Source: Nannochloropsis oceanica (taxonomy: Eukaryota; Sar; Eustigmatophyceae; Eustigmatales; Monodopsidaceae). From it: a stretch of DNA of 64,000 nucleotides. The DNA lies in NCBI GenBank assembly GCA_004519485.1, contig CP038107.1:248001-312000 (forward strand). The letters run 5' to 3'. Shown here piece after piece: positions 33,625-43,771 of the stretch (position 1 is the stretch's first letter; the number at the start of each line of letters is the position of its first letter). A program made the position numbers and the translations under genes. The notes under the pieces were generated by a model, which was not told the origin of the DNA, made no database searches, and saw only the letters and a list, made by a program, of their open reading frames with translations.

Positions 33625-35169
33625 TTAAAACTTGATCTCCCCGTCCTTCACCGCGACTTCATAGAATGCCCTGCCTGCCGCCTTCCTGGTCTTCCTCTCC
33701 TCCTTGCTCTTCCCCCCTTTTTTCCCTCCCTTCTTCGCCTCGGCGGCGGCTGCAGCCCGCTTAAGCTCCTGACGACGGTGAATCAGCACATAAGGGTTCA
33801 GCCGCACCATGGCGGACAGATTCTTCAGAGGGTTCTTCTTCCTGGGCAGACGCACCGTCTCCGTCACCGCCGGGCGGACAACGGATTGGATCTCTTCGCT
33901 GTTGATGATGCGGGCTAGATCGGCATTGGCCATGGGGGCACGGGGCAAGACGTAGTCAAGCTTGACCTGGCTCTTTTCCGTCTGAGTTCCGAACACGGAA
34001 TCTAACTTCTCAAACGCACCCTGCGTCCAGATGCAGAACCTGCCAAGATGTCCCCCCGGCGCCAACTGCAGCAAGTTCAACCTATCGACATGCGCGGCTT
34101 CAACACCCACGATGTTACGCACGGCCTTGACCACTCCTTCCTCGCCCGTGTTGTAGATGACGAGGGGGCCACGGCGGAGGACGTACCGACGATTACGCAT
34201 CTTCCCCTTCCCTGCGCGAATCTTCTTGGAATCCTTGCTCTTGTCCAGCTCGGGGCCCACGCCCAAGGTACCAAGAACCTTGACTGCTTGCGCCGTCTTG
34301 TCGAGTTTGGAGAAGGTCGAGTCGAGGACGAAGGGGATCTCTGCCACGCCGTCCACACGGTGCCCACGTGCCATTACCAAAGCAGGGACAGCGGACGCCG
34401 CCAAGGCCGAGGCAACCGCATAACGCTTCTGGGTGATATTGATCTTACGGTGCCAACGACGCCAGATCTTGGTGGGGGCAAACATACGCCCACTTCGGCA
34501 CATGTTACCAAACGCACCCTGCCCAGAGCGCTGGGTTCCTCCACCACCCACACGAGGAATACGAGCGACGGCGCGGCCCGTTCCCCACGACTCGGCGGAG
34601 GTCTGATGGCCAGCTTTCTCGGAGACGGCGTACGGCTGACGGTGGTTCTTGTTGAGGCCGGTGAAGACGAACTTGACTACGTCCGGGCGGATGGGAGCCT
34701 AGGAGGAAGGGGAGGGAGGGTTGAAAGTGAGTGATTATGTTGGGTGGCAAGAAAGGAAGGATATTTGAGCTAAAAGAAGCTCTGTGCTAATGTATAGATT
34801 GAGGATTGATGTGTCCAGAAGCTACGTCCATTGTTTTGCTGGCATGAAAGACAGACAGACTGCACAACAGTGACCGTCGATGATGATGCTGCGCAGACGT
34901 CCCGCAACACCATCGACAAGAACACGCAGTACCCTCCGCACACATACAAAGGTAGTCGTACAATAATATGATGCAAGTAGAGCTCCTAAACGCGATGCGG
35001 TACTGGCCGAAGGTAGACAAACCTGGCACTAATTCCCTCCCTCCCTCCCTCCCTCGTCTTCTCGCTCCTCTCTACATCGACTCACCGTGAGGACGGCAGG
35101 CAGGGGCACCTCCGCCACGGCGGCACCCTCCGCGTTGTACACAGAGACTTGGGGTCGTGCGGCAGCCAT
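33625..35169 (-). CDS. RPL4: Large-subunit ribosomal protein uL4 (L4)
   Basis: A 385-residue cytosolic 60S protein that lines the nascent-peptide exit tunnel. Exons on the minus strand are 35086..35169 and 33625..34698, joined in phase 0 (CTCACG|gtgag ... tcctag|GCT). Exon 1 gives [15 protein letters not shown]; exon 2 continues [20 protein letters not shown]. The eukaryotic L4 signatures follow: [74 protein letters not shown] and an NPLKN...MVRLNPY C-terminal extension. The length is normal for the family. The 387-base intron after codon 28 has a purine (GGGA)n run close to its donor and a pyrimidine tract at its acceptor. It shares its upstream region with cullin-4. Confidence 0.97.
35035..35055 (-). 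repeat. (GGGA)5 tract in the RPL4 intron
   Basis: About five tandem CCCT units on the + strand read as GGGA on the transcribed RPL4 strand, some 30 bases inside the intron from its donor. This is unusual, since other introns here carry the pyrimidine form, near the acceptor. Confidence 0.9.
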
Positions 35170-35828
35170 TGTGCTATATGAAAAAGTAGAAGAAGATGCA
35201 AAGTGTAAGTTAAGTCAATGCATGAAGAAAGGAAGAAGCGCAGGGAGAGGAGAGGGGAGGCTAATCGCGACGAGTGGCTGTGACTGTCGCGCCTTTCCCT
35301 GCTCGCAGCCCTTCTTCACATACGTCTACCGACTCATGATCAGGCACGCTTCAATGCGATTGACTTGAACGTGGTGGGTCGTGAGAGGGTCAGAGGGTAA
35401 CCAGGAAGGGGGATTAAGCAAGAGGCTTGAGAGCCATGAATGTCGAAGAATTGAGGCGTCCGCGTGCCACACCTTGTGTTAGCTACGTTGCGAAACGAAG
35501 GAGTGCAAGCGATCGATCGATAGAAAAACTAGAGTGCCTTTGATGTTGTGCCTCGCTTAGTCGTTTAGACAAGGTATGTCATCTCATTTGGGACTTGGAT
35601 GGCTGTGGTGAAGCACATGAGGCACATCAGACAACCTGAACAACCGTCAACAACTATCTTGCCTCTCAACGACCTTCCCCTTTTTCCTCCATCCTTCCCG
35701 TCCGTGCCATCTCACACATCGTCATCTCCATTACCCTATACCTAAACACAAGCGCAGACGAGGCAGATAAGGCAGGGCAGGCAGCGACGGGTTCATAACC
35801 AGCACTTATCCCGGCCGCAGCACCAACG
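35170..35828. promoter_or_regulatory. Divergent promoter region between RPL4 and cullin-4
   Basis: 659 bases between the two ATG codons. A short direct CGATCGATCGA stretch lies at about 35512-35522. No TATA box is clear. It probably serves a strongly expressed gene (RPL4) on one side and a regulatory gene on the other. Confidence 0.45.
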
Positions 35829-38243
35829 ATGATCCCTGCGGCGGCCTCGGCTGCGTCGCGGCCAGCGGGAGGTTTTGCGCTGTCCAACGCAGGGAACAAA
35901 CCACAGACCAGTAGCAGCGGCAATGGCGGCGCAGCGGGAGATAGCAACAACAACAACAAGAAGAAGAAAAAGATGGTCATCCGTCCTTTCAAGGTTCAGC
36001 CGAAGCTGCCGGAGAACTTCGAGGAGACGACCTGGGAGACCCTGCGACGGGCCGTGGTGGCGGTGCAAAGCAAGGAAGCAATGGCGATCAGCCATGAAGA
36101 GCTGTACCGTGCCGTCGAAGACATGTGCGTGCACAAGATGGGTGGTCGGCTCTATGACCATTTGAAGGAAGAGTGCATGCGGCACGTGGCGGGCGCTGTG
36201 GGGGCCTTGGCGGCAACGGGGGGAGGGATGGGAGGGATGGTGGATCAGGCTTTGTTTTTGGAGAGGGTGGATGACGTCTGGCAAGACCATTGCGAGCACA
36301 TGCTGACGATTCGAAGCATCTTTTTGTACCTGGACCGGAGCTACGTAATGCAGATGCAGGGTTTGCAGCCGATTTGGGAGATGGGTCTGACACTGTTTAG
36401 GCTCCAATTAGCAGCACAGGGACGTGCCGCCGGCTCTGTGGCAGCAGCAGCAGCAGCAGCAACAGCTGGAGGAAGAGCAACAGGAGGAGGAGGACTGGAG
36501 ATTAAGATTATCAAGGGATTGTTGGTGTTGATTGAGCGGCAACGGAACGGAGAGAGTGTGAATCAGGCGTTGTTGAGGTCGTTGGTCAAGATGTTGGGGA
36601 GTCTGGGGTTGTACAAACCCTTGTTTTTAAAAGCTTTCCTGGAAGACACTGAGCGGTATTTCGCCGCGGAGGGGGTGAAAAAGATGGAGAGTTTGGATGT
36701 GGTTGCTTTTTTGGTCCACGTGGAAAGGAGGTTGGCGGAGGCTGGGGAGGCGTGTGTGGCGTACCTGGAGGGGGGGACGAAAAAGGCGCTAGTGAGTGCG
36801 ATTGAGGCCCGTTTGCTGGCCCCCCACGTAACAACTTTGATCGAAAAGGGCTTTGGCAGTTTAATGGATGCGCAGCGAGTGGAGGATTTGCGGAGGATGT
36901 ATTTGTTGTGTTGTCGGAAGGTGGGGGGGGAGGGGGAAGTGAAGTCAGCGTTCAATGCTTATATTCGAAGGAGGGGGGCGGAGCTGGTGAGTGATGAGGC
37001 GCGGGAGAAAGAGATGGTCGAAGACTTGTTGGAATTCAAGGGTAAATGTGATATTGTCTTGATGTCTGCGCTAGGGGGAAAGGCGAATGTGGGGTGCGTC
37101 AATGCCTTGAAGGATGGGTTTGAATTTGCAGTGAATGTGCGACCGACCCGACCGGCGGAATTGCTAGCAAAGTTTATCGATGTCAAGCTGAAGGGAGAGA
37201 AAGGTGTGAGCGAAGTGGAGGTGGAGGGGTTGCTGGACAAGGCGATGGTGCTGTTTCGGTTCGTGGGCTCGAAGGATGTTTTTGAGGCGTTTTATAAGAA
37301 GGATTTGGCAAAGCGGCTCCTGTTGGGGAGGAGCGCGAGTGCGGACTTGGAAAAGAGCATGATTGCGAAGTTGAAGGCGGAGTGTGGGGCCACATTCACC
37401 AATAAATTGGAAGGGATGTTCAAGGATATGGATCTATCGAGGGAGCTGATGGGGAATTACACCCAGTATTGCGAGGCGTCGGGGGAAAGAGGGAGGGAGG
37501 GAGGGAGGGAGGTCGAAACGAGTGTGCACGTGTTGACAACGGGATATTGGCCGGCATTTCCCTTAAGCGAGGTGGTGGTGCCGATGGTGCTTGAGCCGTA
37601 CATGAGGCGGTTCTCGGAGTACTACACCGGCAAGTACCAGGGGCGTCGATTAATGTGGCAGCATGCCCTGGGAACGTGTGTGGTCAAGGCGCGTTTTTTG
37701 GCAGGGACGAAGGAGTTGAGCGTGTCGTTCTTCCAGATGTTGGTATTGTTGTGTTTTAATGATGGAAGGGAAAGGGGGGTGTCATTTGCGGAGATTAAGG
37801 CTGCCACGCGGGTGGAGGATGGGGAGCTGAGACGTACGTTGCAGAGTTTGGCGTGCGGGAAAGTGAATCAGCGAGTGCTGCACAAGGAGCCCAAGGGCAA
37901 AGAGGTGGAGGACAGCGATGCGTTTAGTTTGAATTTGAAATTTGAACATAAGCTTTACCGGATCAAAATAAATACAATTCAGCTGAAGGAGACGGTGGAG
38001 GAGAATGAAAAGACCCACGCAGACGTCCACAGGGATAGGCAGTATCAGATTGATGCGGCTATTGTCAGGATCATGAAGGCGCGGAAGAAGCTGTCCCATA
38101 ATCTGTTGTTGAGTGAGTTGTTCGGTCAGTTAAAGTTCCCCGCCACACCCGTGGATATTAAGAAGCGGGTGGAGAGTCTGATTGAGCGAGATTATTTGTG
38201 TAGGGATGACACGAACCCTTCAATTTATAATTATGTGGCGTAG
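35829..38243 (+). CDS. CUL4: Cullin-4, scaffold of CRL4 ubiquitin ligases
   Basis: A single-exon gene of 804 residues. Cullin-4 bridges the DDB1/DCAF substrate module and the RBX1 RING protein; CRL4 works in DNA repair, replication control and chromatin. A low-complexity N-terminus precedes KMVIRPFKVQPKLPENF, a CUL4-type start. The first cullin repeat contains VWQDHCEHMLTIRSIFLYLD and SYVMQ. The cullin homology domain has YKKDLAKRLL and TGYWPAFP. The C-terminal winged-helix ends with IVRIMKARKKLSHNLL...NPSIYNYVA, in which K750 is the expected NEDD8 acceptor. A GGGA tract at 37491-37512 encodes GREGGREV in a loop before the conserved VHVLTTGYWP. Length is close to CUL4 of other lineages. Identity as CUL4 rather than CUL1 or CUL3 rests on the SYVMQ and C-terminal sequences. 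Confidence 0.93.
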   Translation: MIPAAASAASRPAGGFALSNAGNKPQTSSSGNGGAAGDSNNNNKKKKKMVIRPFKVQPKLPENFEETTWETLRRAVVAVQSKEAMAISHEELYRAVEDMCVHKMGGRLYDHLKEECMRHVAGAVGALAATGGGMGGMVDQALFLERVDDVWQDHCEHMLTIRSIFLYLDRSYVMQMQGLQPIWEMGLTLFRLQLAAQGRAAGSVAAAAAAATAGGRATGGGGLEIKIIKGLLVLIERQRNGESVNQALLRSLVKMLGSLGLYKPLFLKAFLEDTERYFAAEGVKKMESLDVVAFLVHVERRLAEAGEACVAYLEGGTKKALVSAIEARLLAPHVTTLIEKGFGSLMDAQRVEDLRRMYLLCCRKVGGEGEVKSAFNAYIRRRGAELVSDEAREKEMVEDLLEFKGKCDIVLMSALGGKANVGCVNALKDGFEFAVNVRPTRPAELLAKFIDVKLKGEKGVSEVEVEGLLDKAMVLFRFVGSKDVFEAFYKKDLAKRLLLGRSASADLEKSMIAKLKAECGATFTNKLEGMFKDMDLSRELMGNYTQYCEASGERGREGGREVETSVHVLTTGYWPAFPLSEVVVPMVLEPYMRRFSEYYTGKYQGRRLMWQHALGTCVVKARFLAGTKELSVSFFQMLVLLCFNDGRERGVSFAEIKAATRVEDGELRRTLQSLACGKVNQRVLHKEPKGKEVEDSDAFSLNLKFEHKLYRIKINTIQLKETVEENEKTHADVHRDRQYQIDAAIVRIMKARKKLSHNLLLSELFGQLKFPATPVDIKKRVESLIERDYLCRDDTNPSIYNYVA

Positions 38244-38728
38244 GGGGAGGGAGGGAAGGAGGAGGAAGGAAGGGAGGAGAAAGGAAAGATGTGGAAAACC
38301 AGAAACCAAGAAGTGGGGTTCGGATGCGAGAGGGGCGAAATAGACAGTGCACATACATTGTACATAATGCACCTACAGAAGTAAGCTTTGGTAAGCGGTC
38401 AAAAACTGTAAATCACATAAGAAAAGAAACTAAACAAATACAGTCATAAAAGGGAAGAAAGAATGCAATGTTTGCTTGTCAAAGATGGTGGCGGGGATGG
38501 GTTTGAGCCCAACAAGAGGAGGGGAGGTTGGGCACGTCGGCTCGGTCGCCGCGTCGGCAATGGATCACATCATACTCTTCCTGTCCGTCTTGCTTTTGGT
38601 GCCGTAACCTACCCGCGCTCTGACCACACTCACAGGTGTCTGCCTATCCACAAATACATAGATTTGGTGCGGAGCGATGTCGGCAGGCGGGCGCAAGACC
38701 GCCTGAGGGGACGCGTGAGACGACATCA
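38244..38728. other. Intergenic: cullin-4 3' end and 5' region of the coiled-coil gene
   Basis: A GGGA/GGAA purine tract follows the cullin stop (38244-38282). A short upstream reading frame at 38677-38706 (MSAGGRKTA then stop) precedes the next gene's ATG. Nothing else is recognised. Confidence 0.45.
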
Positions 38729-39972
38729 TGGTGAGTGCGCTACCACGGTCACGTTTATTCCTTGACTTATCCGTAAGACACTGCCATCTTTGCATGCATT
38801 CCCGGTACCACCTTGCGTATATTATGCCCTTCTCATACAACCTTTCATCTTGTGGAAACAGAACCCTGTTGGTTTTCGTGGGTCCGGACCGCTCTTTGAT
38901 CGTGTTCATGCGACGGGGGGGTCAGCGCGGCGGGATGACAGCGCAACGAGCTCGGCGGGCAACAACGGAGGAGGCTTTAACGAGGTCAATTCTTATATTG
39001 AGGTATGTGCGTCGGTGTATGTGAGAGTACAGAGTAGTCGAAAGGGTGTCGATCAACTCGCATCCCGCTTTCTCATCGATACGCTCCCACCCTTCCCTCC
39101 CTCCCTCCCTCGCTTCTCTCACCAATCAGTCGCAGCAACGACGCATTCAAGAGCTAGAGCGGATTAACATCGATCTCGAGCGCCGCCTAGAGCAACAAGC
39201 TCGCGAGAGGATGAAGCTTGAGAGGGAGTCCGTGGAGAACAAGCGGGCATGGGAGGCACAGCACACCAACATTGGCCACGTATGTATTTTGCGTCTGGGG
39301 CGACAAGAGGAAAAATAGAGGAGCTCTGAGCGGGCGTAGTAGCTGATAAGCTGCTCATTATCCTCATTTCTTTCTCTCCCTTCTATACATATGTACACAT
39401 AAATGTATGTATTTATTACCTCTGTCCTGCTGTTAACCTTCGTTTTCTATCTCTGTTTCCCTCCCTTTCCCTACCATCAACTACCACAGGAACGTGATGA
39501 ATGGAGAGGCCGCTATGAGAAGGAACTCCTGCACATGCAAAAACTCCGCGAGAACAACCGACGCCTAGAGCGAGAGCTGCATGGTTTCCTTCAAAAGAAG
39601 TATGATTTTATGCAGATGCAGTCGAGGTCGGCCTCGGGGAGCACTGGAGGTGGTAGTGGTGGTGGTGGAGGAGGAGGAGTAGGGGGGGGAGGGGGAACGA
39701 AAGGTGGGCAGCCACTTTTAAACGGACGGGAAGGTGACTCACATGGCGGAACGCGGAGCATGCGCGCGGCGACGATGGGAAGCAGCGGTGGGCGAGGAGG
39801 AGAGCGAGGAGAGGGAGGGGGAGGCGGAGGAGGAGGAGGAGGAGGAGGAGGAGGAGAGAGAGTTGGCATAGGGGCTGGGGAAGACGTGCCGCTTAACCCA
39901 AAAGACCTCACCCCTGAGACAATGAGGGAGAAGCGCGTTATCCAGACGATGTGCGACTTTTTTGGCTTTTGA
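38729..39972 (+). CDS. Orphan coiled-coil protein (258 aa), start codon in its own exon
   Basis: I do not recognise this protein. Exons are 38729..38731 (just the ATG), 38862..39002, 39130..39279 and 39490..39972, all in phase 0. The predicted start is ATG|gtgagt, with an in-frame TGA upstream at 38717; exon 2 has no internal Met, so an upstream start is needed. The product begins MNPVGFRGSGPLFDRVH. A coiled coil follows (QQRRIQELERINIDLERRLE ... ERDEWRGRYEKELLHMQKLR). Then come a Gly-rich linker encoded by GGA/GGT repeats and a compact C-terminus ending MCDFFGF. The splice sites are good and each intron ends in a pyrimidine tract. The protein probably forms a dimer or scaffold; that is inference. 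Confidence 0.68.
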
Positions 39973-40504
39973 AAAGTGTGGGTTTGGTTGCGAGCAGTCC
40001 ATTTGTCTTGCACAGCATGCAAATGCCACGAACTCTCTCCTTAAGAATGACCGTGTACATATACAATCTTCCCTTTTCATCACTTGTCATCACAAAGAAA
40101 TGAAACACGAATACGTAAATGCCAGAGGGGGGAGGTTGGCCGCCCCAAGCCTTTTTTGCGGAGTGTGTAGAGCTAGTAGATACCACGCACTGTCAAAGAT
40201 TGGTTTTAAAGATGTGTAATGTCAAAGCCATCTTTTATGTTGAGGGTGAAGTTTCACACGCAGTGATCGTTCGCAGGCTACCAAAACAAGTTTTCAGCCG
40301 TTGGCGCAGACATATCACAACGGTCTTCTGTCTGTCGATGCCTGTAGGTATTGAAGCATTTTTGCTCTACGAACGCATGAACTTCGCACTGCCTGCGCTC
40401 CTACAGATAGCCACATCGTTGTGCTGTTCAGTCAAGGACAGTGCTGCTTACGTTCCTTTCTGCCGGACACTGATATACTCCTATTTGATTGACCCGCACA
40501 GTAA
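39973..40504. other. Intergenic: upstream of the kinase gene
   Basis: 532 bases with no recognised gene. The frames seen here are short, or are the 3' UTR of the coiled-coil gene read onward. The kinase promoter should lie in the second half. Confidence 0.4.
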
Positions 40505-43351
40505 ATGGCAGACGATGACGACTCCGCCACGGCGAAGCCAGCCAGCGCGAGCAAGCCTCGCCCGCACTCCTACTCGTCGTCGCAGCTGCCTCTGCCCATT
40601 CTTAACAAGGCGACAATCGCCCTACAGCCCTCCCCCCAGTCGGTAACCATGGACTCGTCTCCAAGCTTCGCCTTGCCTACAAGCATCCAAACCACTAGCC
40701 TCGCCACGCCCACCACCAACCCCTTTTTTGGAAATGAACGCGATGAGGACAGCAGTCGTACGCCCAACTCTCTTCCCATCCGCCTGCATAAATCTACTCA
40801 CTCCTCTCCTTCCTCCGCGGGCAGCCTCCGCCGTGATCGGAACCGGCCTACACGTCGAAGCGCTGACGTATTGCAGCATCTCAAATTTCTGGAAGATGAG
40901 GTCAAGTCTCGAGGTCAGGATTCCTTGGCACCGCGCGAAACCAAAAAAGCGGCTATCACAACAGATGATGTCGGGGGACTGGTGAATGTGAATCAGTACG
41001 CCATAATCAAGGACCTCGGCCGAGGGGCTTTTGCTGAAGTCAAGCTCTGCAAGCACCAGGTGGATCCAATTAGCCCAGATCCAGCACGAGCTGACCTAGG
41101 GATAGGTTTGAAAAAATACCCTCCGCTTGTGAGTGGGGCGGGGTCCCCCAAGGGTGCAGGTTTTGGAGGGGATGCTTCTGCTTTGACTACAAGTCCTTTT
41201 TTTTCGTCTTCGGCGCCGACGACACCCACCAGCAGGGTCATGACCCCGTCGCCAACGGCAGTGGGGAACTCGGAGGAGCTGTACGCAATCAAGGTGAGTG
41301 CTTTTATTTCTGGTATTCGCATGGCTTATGAAACCTCGTCAAGTTTTCGAAGGACTCTCGTTCCGACCCACGCTCCTTTCCTCCCTTCCCACTCCTAGAT
41401 TTTCTCCAAATCCCTTTTGCTGCGGCGGAGGCAATTTATTCGCTCCCGAGAAGGCCGGCTGAATGTCACCACAGATTTGGACAAAGTTCAACGTGAAATC
41501 GCAATCATGAAAAAGCTGGTTCATCCCCACTTGGTTAAATTATATGAAGTGATTGATGACGCCAGCCATGACGCTCTATACCTGGTGTTGGAGTATGTTG
41601 AGGGGGGGCAAATAATGGAGTTTGACGCGGAAAAACGACGGTATATCTCGCAGGCACACGCAGAGAGTGGGGGAACTTTGGGGGAAGTGGAGGCAGCGAG
41701 GGTCCTCGGTGATATGTTGGCTGGACTGGCTTATCTACACGTGCACCACATTGCGCACCGAGACTTGAAGCCGGAGAATGTTTTGGTGGGGAGGGGGGGA
41801 CGATGTAAGATAGCTGACTTTGGGGTGGCGCATTTTTTTGAGGAGGATGCTGCGAGGGTTCTGGCATTGACCAATTCTCGTGTTGCTGTTGGGACGGAAC
41901 GGGAGGAAGGGGAAAAGGGAGGGAAGGGTGCCGCTTGTGCTCTGGAGGGGGAGGGAGGGATGGAAGAGAGGCAGTTGCATCAGTTATATCGCTCGACGTC
42001 GAGGGGCTTGTTGAACAAGAGTGACGGAACGTGGAGTTTTTGGGCGCCAGAAATGTGTCGGTTGGGAGGGGGAGGGGGAGGAGGAGGTTCATTCAGTGGG
42101 TACAGCTGTGACGTGTGGTCGGCGGGTGTGTGTTTGTGGGTGTTTGTTTTCGGGACATTGCCATTTCAAGAAGAGAGTCCGGAGGAGCTTTTTGAGGCCA
42201 TACGGGAAAAGGATTTTGTGTTCCCTTGGTTAGTCGAGGGGGGGGAAGGGAGGCAGGGAGGGAGGGAGGTGAGCGTAGAGTTGCAGGATTTGTTGAGGCA
42301 ATTTTTGCACAAGATTCCCGGGGATCGGATTACAGTGGGAGATGCGTTGGACCACCCGTGGTCGCAACTGGCGGATGAAAGAGGTGTGAAAGAGGGAAGC
42401 GAGGGGGAGGAAACAGGCGTAGAGGAGGAGGAGGAGGAGGAAGGGGATGGTGGATGGAAGGAGGCGACGGCGAGGGTAGGATTACCCCCCCCGCCTGGGA
42501 CCCCTTCTGGACACCGGTCCACATTGCGGTCCCGGGCGTATTCCTTCCGGAAAGTTCACGTTACCCCCGACGAGATTGACTCGGCCATTAAATCTGTGAA
42601 CAATTTTGTCCTGGTCAACAAGCTAAAAAAACAGCTGACGCAGAAATTGCGTGAAGCGAGGGCATCGCTGTCTCGAGTGTATTCTCCCGCCACCTCGCCC
42701 ACTTCATCCCCCAGTGTCTCGCCCGACCACAGCCGCTCGACCTCTAATGCAAGCCCCATGTCATGCCCAGCCATGAAAAGCGATAACAACGTGTGCAGCA
42801 GCAGTCCCACCAGCCACGAGAGACGCCCTTCCATCTCCCCCTCTTCCTGTTCCTTCCTGCCCCCCGCGATATTGTCAGCTTTGTCCTCGGGGGGCAGTGG
42901 CGCCAACAGCACCAAATCTGAAGGACGGACGAGTCCTTTTGGCTGCTGTTCTCCCTCTGCCAACCAAAAGCACAAAAAGAATGGTCGCAGTGTGGGAGAA
43001 AGTGGGGTAGATGGAAGTGTGAGGGCTAGCATAAGTACGAATGAAGGATCGGCTACCCCTTCCTCCCCTTCTCACAGCAGCACCGTGAACACCGCAACGT
43101 CAGAAGAAGGAAGGGAAGGAAGAGAGCATAATTTGATCTCATCGTCCTTGATCGTAATACCAAAAGATGATGGCCTTGGTGTTGTCGCGCCGGTGCCAGT
43201 CTGTGCTGTTTCTACTCCCAACAGCAGCAACAGCAGCAGCAGTAGAGGTAGTGGGAATGTGGGTCTTGGTGAAATGAGTCGACGGTCGCCCAAACCTCGA
43301 TTGCGCACAACGTCTAAGTCAAGAGCGAAGGAAAGCTGCAGTCTCATGTAG
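40505..43351 (+). CDS. CaMKK/GRIK-type Ser/Thr protein kinase
   Basis: Exons 40505..41293 and 41399..43351 join in phase 0 inside the invariant AIK motif (GCAATCAAG|gtgagt), giving 913 residues. The glycine loop LGRGAFAEV is at 171-179 and the ATP-binding Lys is K263. HRDLKPEN is at about 383-390 and DFG at 403-405, followed by GTWSFWAPE as activation segment end. The stretches LLLRRRQF between beta3 and helix C, HPHLVKLYEVIDD and LYLVLEYVEGGQIMEF match CaMKK, yeast Sak1/Tos3 and plant GRIK/SnAK kinases, which activate SNF1/AMPK/SnRK1. A Ser/Gly-rich insert of some 70 residues (about 184-256) lies between the glycine loop and the Lys. A long Ser-rich tail ends in a basic segment. No calmodulin-binding helix is evident. 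An energy-sensing role is inferred. Confidence 0.85.
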
Positions 43352-43771
43352 ACTAACTGAAGAAGGATTTAAAGGAGGGAGGGATGGATGGAGGAAGGGA
43401 GGGAGGGGCAGGGAGGGTACCCGTACAAAGTTGTGGGTGGTGAACTGTCCACCTTCCTGGGAACGATAGTAGGAGGGAATGAAATATAAACAACTGCGAA
43501 ATTTTGATGAGTGTACTATTTTCCATTTTCCGGTGGAAAATCATCATGTCATACGCAAAGAATGAAAGAAAAGCAATTCAGACGATGTAACCGAAAAAGA
43601 ATACTGCTCATGTTTCCTTCCCGCCGAAAGGAAGGTCGTAACGATACGTTTATTCGATTAGAAGATGGCTTTGTCTACCGCTCACGTCGACAGAATAGTT
43701 TTCTCGTCATTTTTTATTCTTTTCTATACAAAAACTAATTTTAGTTCATCCCTCCCTCCCTCCGTCCCTCT
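43352..43771. other. Convergent intergenic region (kinase and LMBRD2 genes)
   Basis: 420 bases between converging 3' ends. Each 3' UTR starts with a purine tract on its own transcript strand: GGAGGGAGGG after the kinase stop, and CCCTCCCTCCG on the + strand just before 43772 for LMBRD2. No gene is recognised. Confidence 0.55.

Noticed and set aside
39591-40022. Poly-Pro frame on minus opposite the coiled-coil gene
   Set aside because: Direct antisense of the GGA/GGT glycine linker.
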